NCBI GenBank assembly: GCA_004356385.1
Contig: SMXL01000050.1
Span: 1-5,300, forward strand
Reading direction: 5' to 3'
DNA: 5,300 nucleotides
Source of the DNA: Bacteroidota bacterium
GTDB lineage: Bacteria; Bacteroidota; Rhodothermia; Rhodothermales; UBA10348
The first letter of the stretch is position 1. Every line of letters starts with the position of its first letter. The position numbers and the translations under genes are program-made. This document shows, one piece after another, positions 5,154 through 5,300 of the stretch. The notes under the pieces were generated by a model. The model searched no databases, was not told where the DNA came from, and worked only from the letters and a program-made list of their open reading frames with translations.

Positions 5154-5300
5154 TTATTGACTTTGAGACGCCGCCTCAGCTTGGGATAGGACATAAGCCT
5201 GAACCGCTTTGACTTGATCACTAGTCAGAAGTCCGACGAACGAGGGCATCCCTAGCGGTTCAAGGCCACCCTTGGGTTTCCCCCGATTTCACGGAGAGTA
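5154..5300 (-). CDS. C-terminus of a c-type cytochrome domain, probably of a quinoprotein dehydrogenase (partial, with in-frame stop)
   Basis: Reading from the right edge, the frame gives KPKGGLEPLGMPSFVG and LLTSDQVKAVQAYVLSQAEA before TAA (5154-5156). A GMPSF with its Met, followed by L(T).. .V.A+.AYV, is the usual end of class I cytochrome c domains, including those fused to PQQ-dependent alcohol dehydrogenases; the Met would be the heme's axial ligand. The CxxCH motif would lie outside the window. A TGA interrupts the frame at 5289-5291. One extra base in the G5 run just downstream of it on the minus strand (plus 5280-5284) would join REIGG to KPKGG and bypass the stop, so the gene is either frameshifted or the assembly has a homopolymer error. 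It is the same strand as the kinase and ends 56 nt before it. Confidence 0.65.

Noticed and set aside
1..5300. CRISPR array, tRNA, rRNA, insertion sequence or integron attachment sites
   Set aside because: I found no regularly spaced short repeats, no cloverleaf, no ribosomal core sequences, no transposase or integrase frame and no terminal inverted repeats. The kinase-head repeats are diverged coding duplicates and not site-specific recombination sites.

Overview
The window reads as a piece of a Gram-negative soil or marine bacterial chromosome. The best guess is the Rhodothermota/Balneolota or Acidobacteriota range, because the dominant gene is a receptor-type Ser/Thr kinase with an extracytoplasmic beta-propeller, a large paralogous family there. 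It is accompanied by a PadR-type regulator and by the end of a cytochrome c domain of the quinoprotein-dehydrogenase kind. The lineage is an inference from family content only.

Layout, left to right. Bases 1-149 (minus) hold the N-terminus of a PadR regulator that runs off the left edge. Bases 187-351 (minus) hold a short ORF that begins as a near copy of the big kinase's first 31 codons and then changes into an unrelated tail. Bases 488-982 (plus) encode an uncharacterised CxxC protein. It converges on, and overlaps by 4 nt, a minus-strand gene for an unrecognised 235-residue protein (979-1686). That gene is joined by an ATGA stop/start overlap to a 64-codon ORF (1683-1877), which again begins with the kinase N-terminus and is preceded by the same leader as the kinase. 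Bases 1933-2406 contain no convincing gene but have two interlocked dyad symmetries (2034-2068) that look like operators. Bases 2407-5097 (minus) encode the intact 896-residue kinase. Bases 5154-5300 (minus) are the C-terminus of a probable c-type cytochrome domain with an in-frame stop near the window edge.

The unifying oddity is that the 5' end of one kinase gene occurs three times in about 5 kb, all on the minus strand. Only one copy leads into a full kinase. The other two open short ORFs that stand directly before other genes (PadR and the 235-residue protein), and they flank visibly AT-richer DNA. Sampled lines are 24/60 GC at 541-600 and 16/60 at 1441-1500, against 37/60 at 4501-4560 inside the kinase. 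The simplest reading is decay of tandem kinase paralogues plus insertion of foreign cargo. A more interesting reading is that the kinase leader and first codons act as a reused expression module for different downstream genes.
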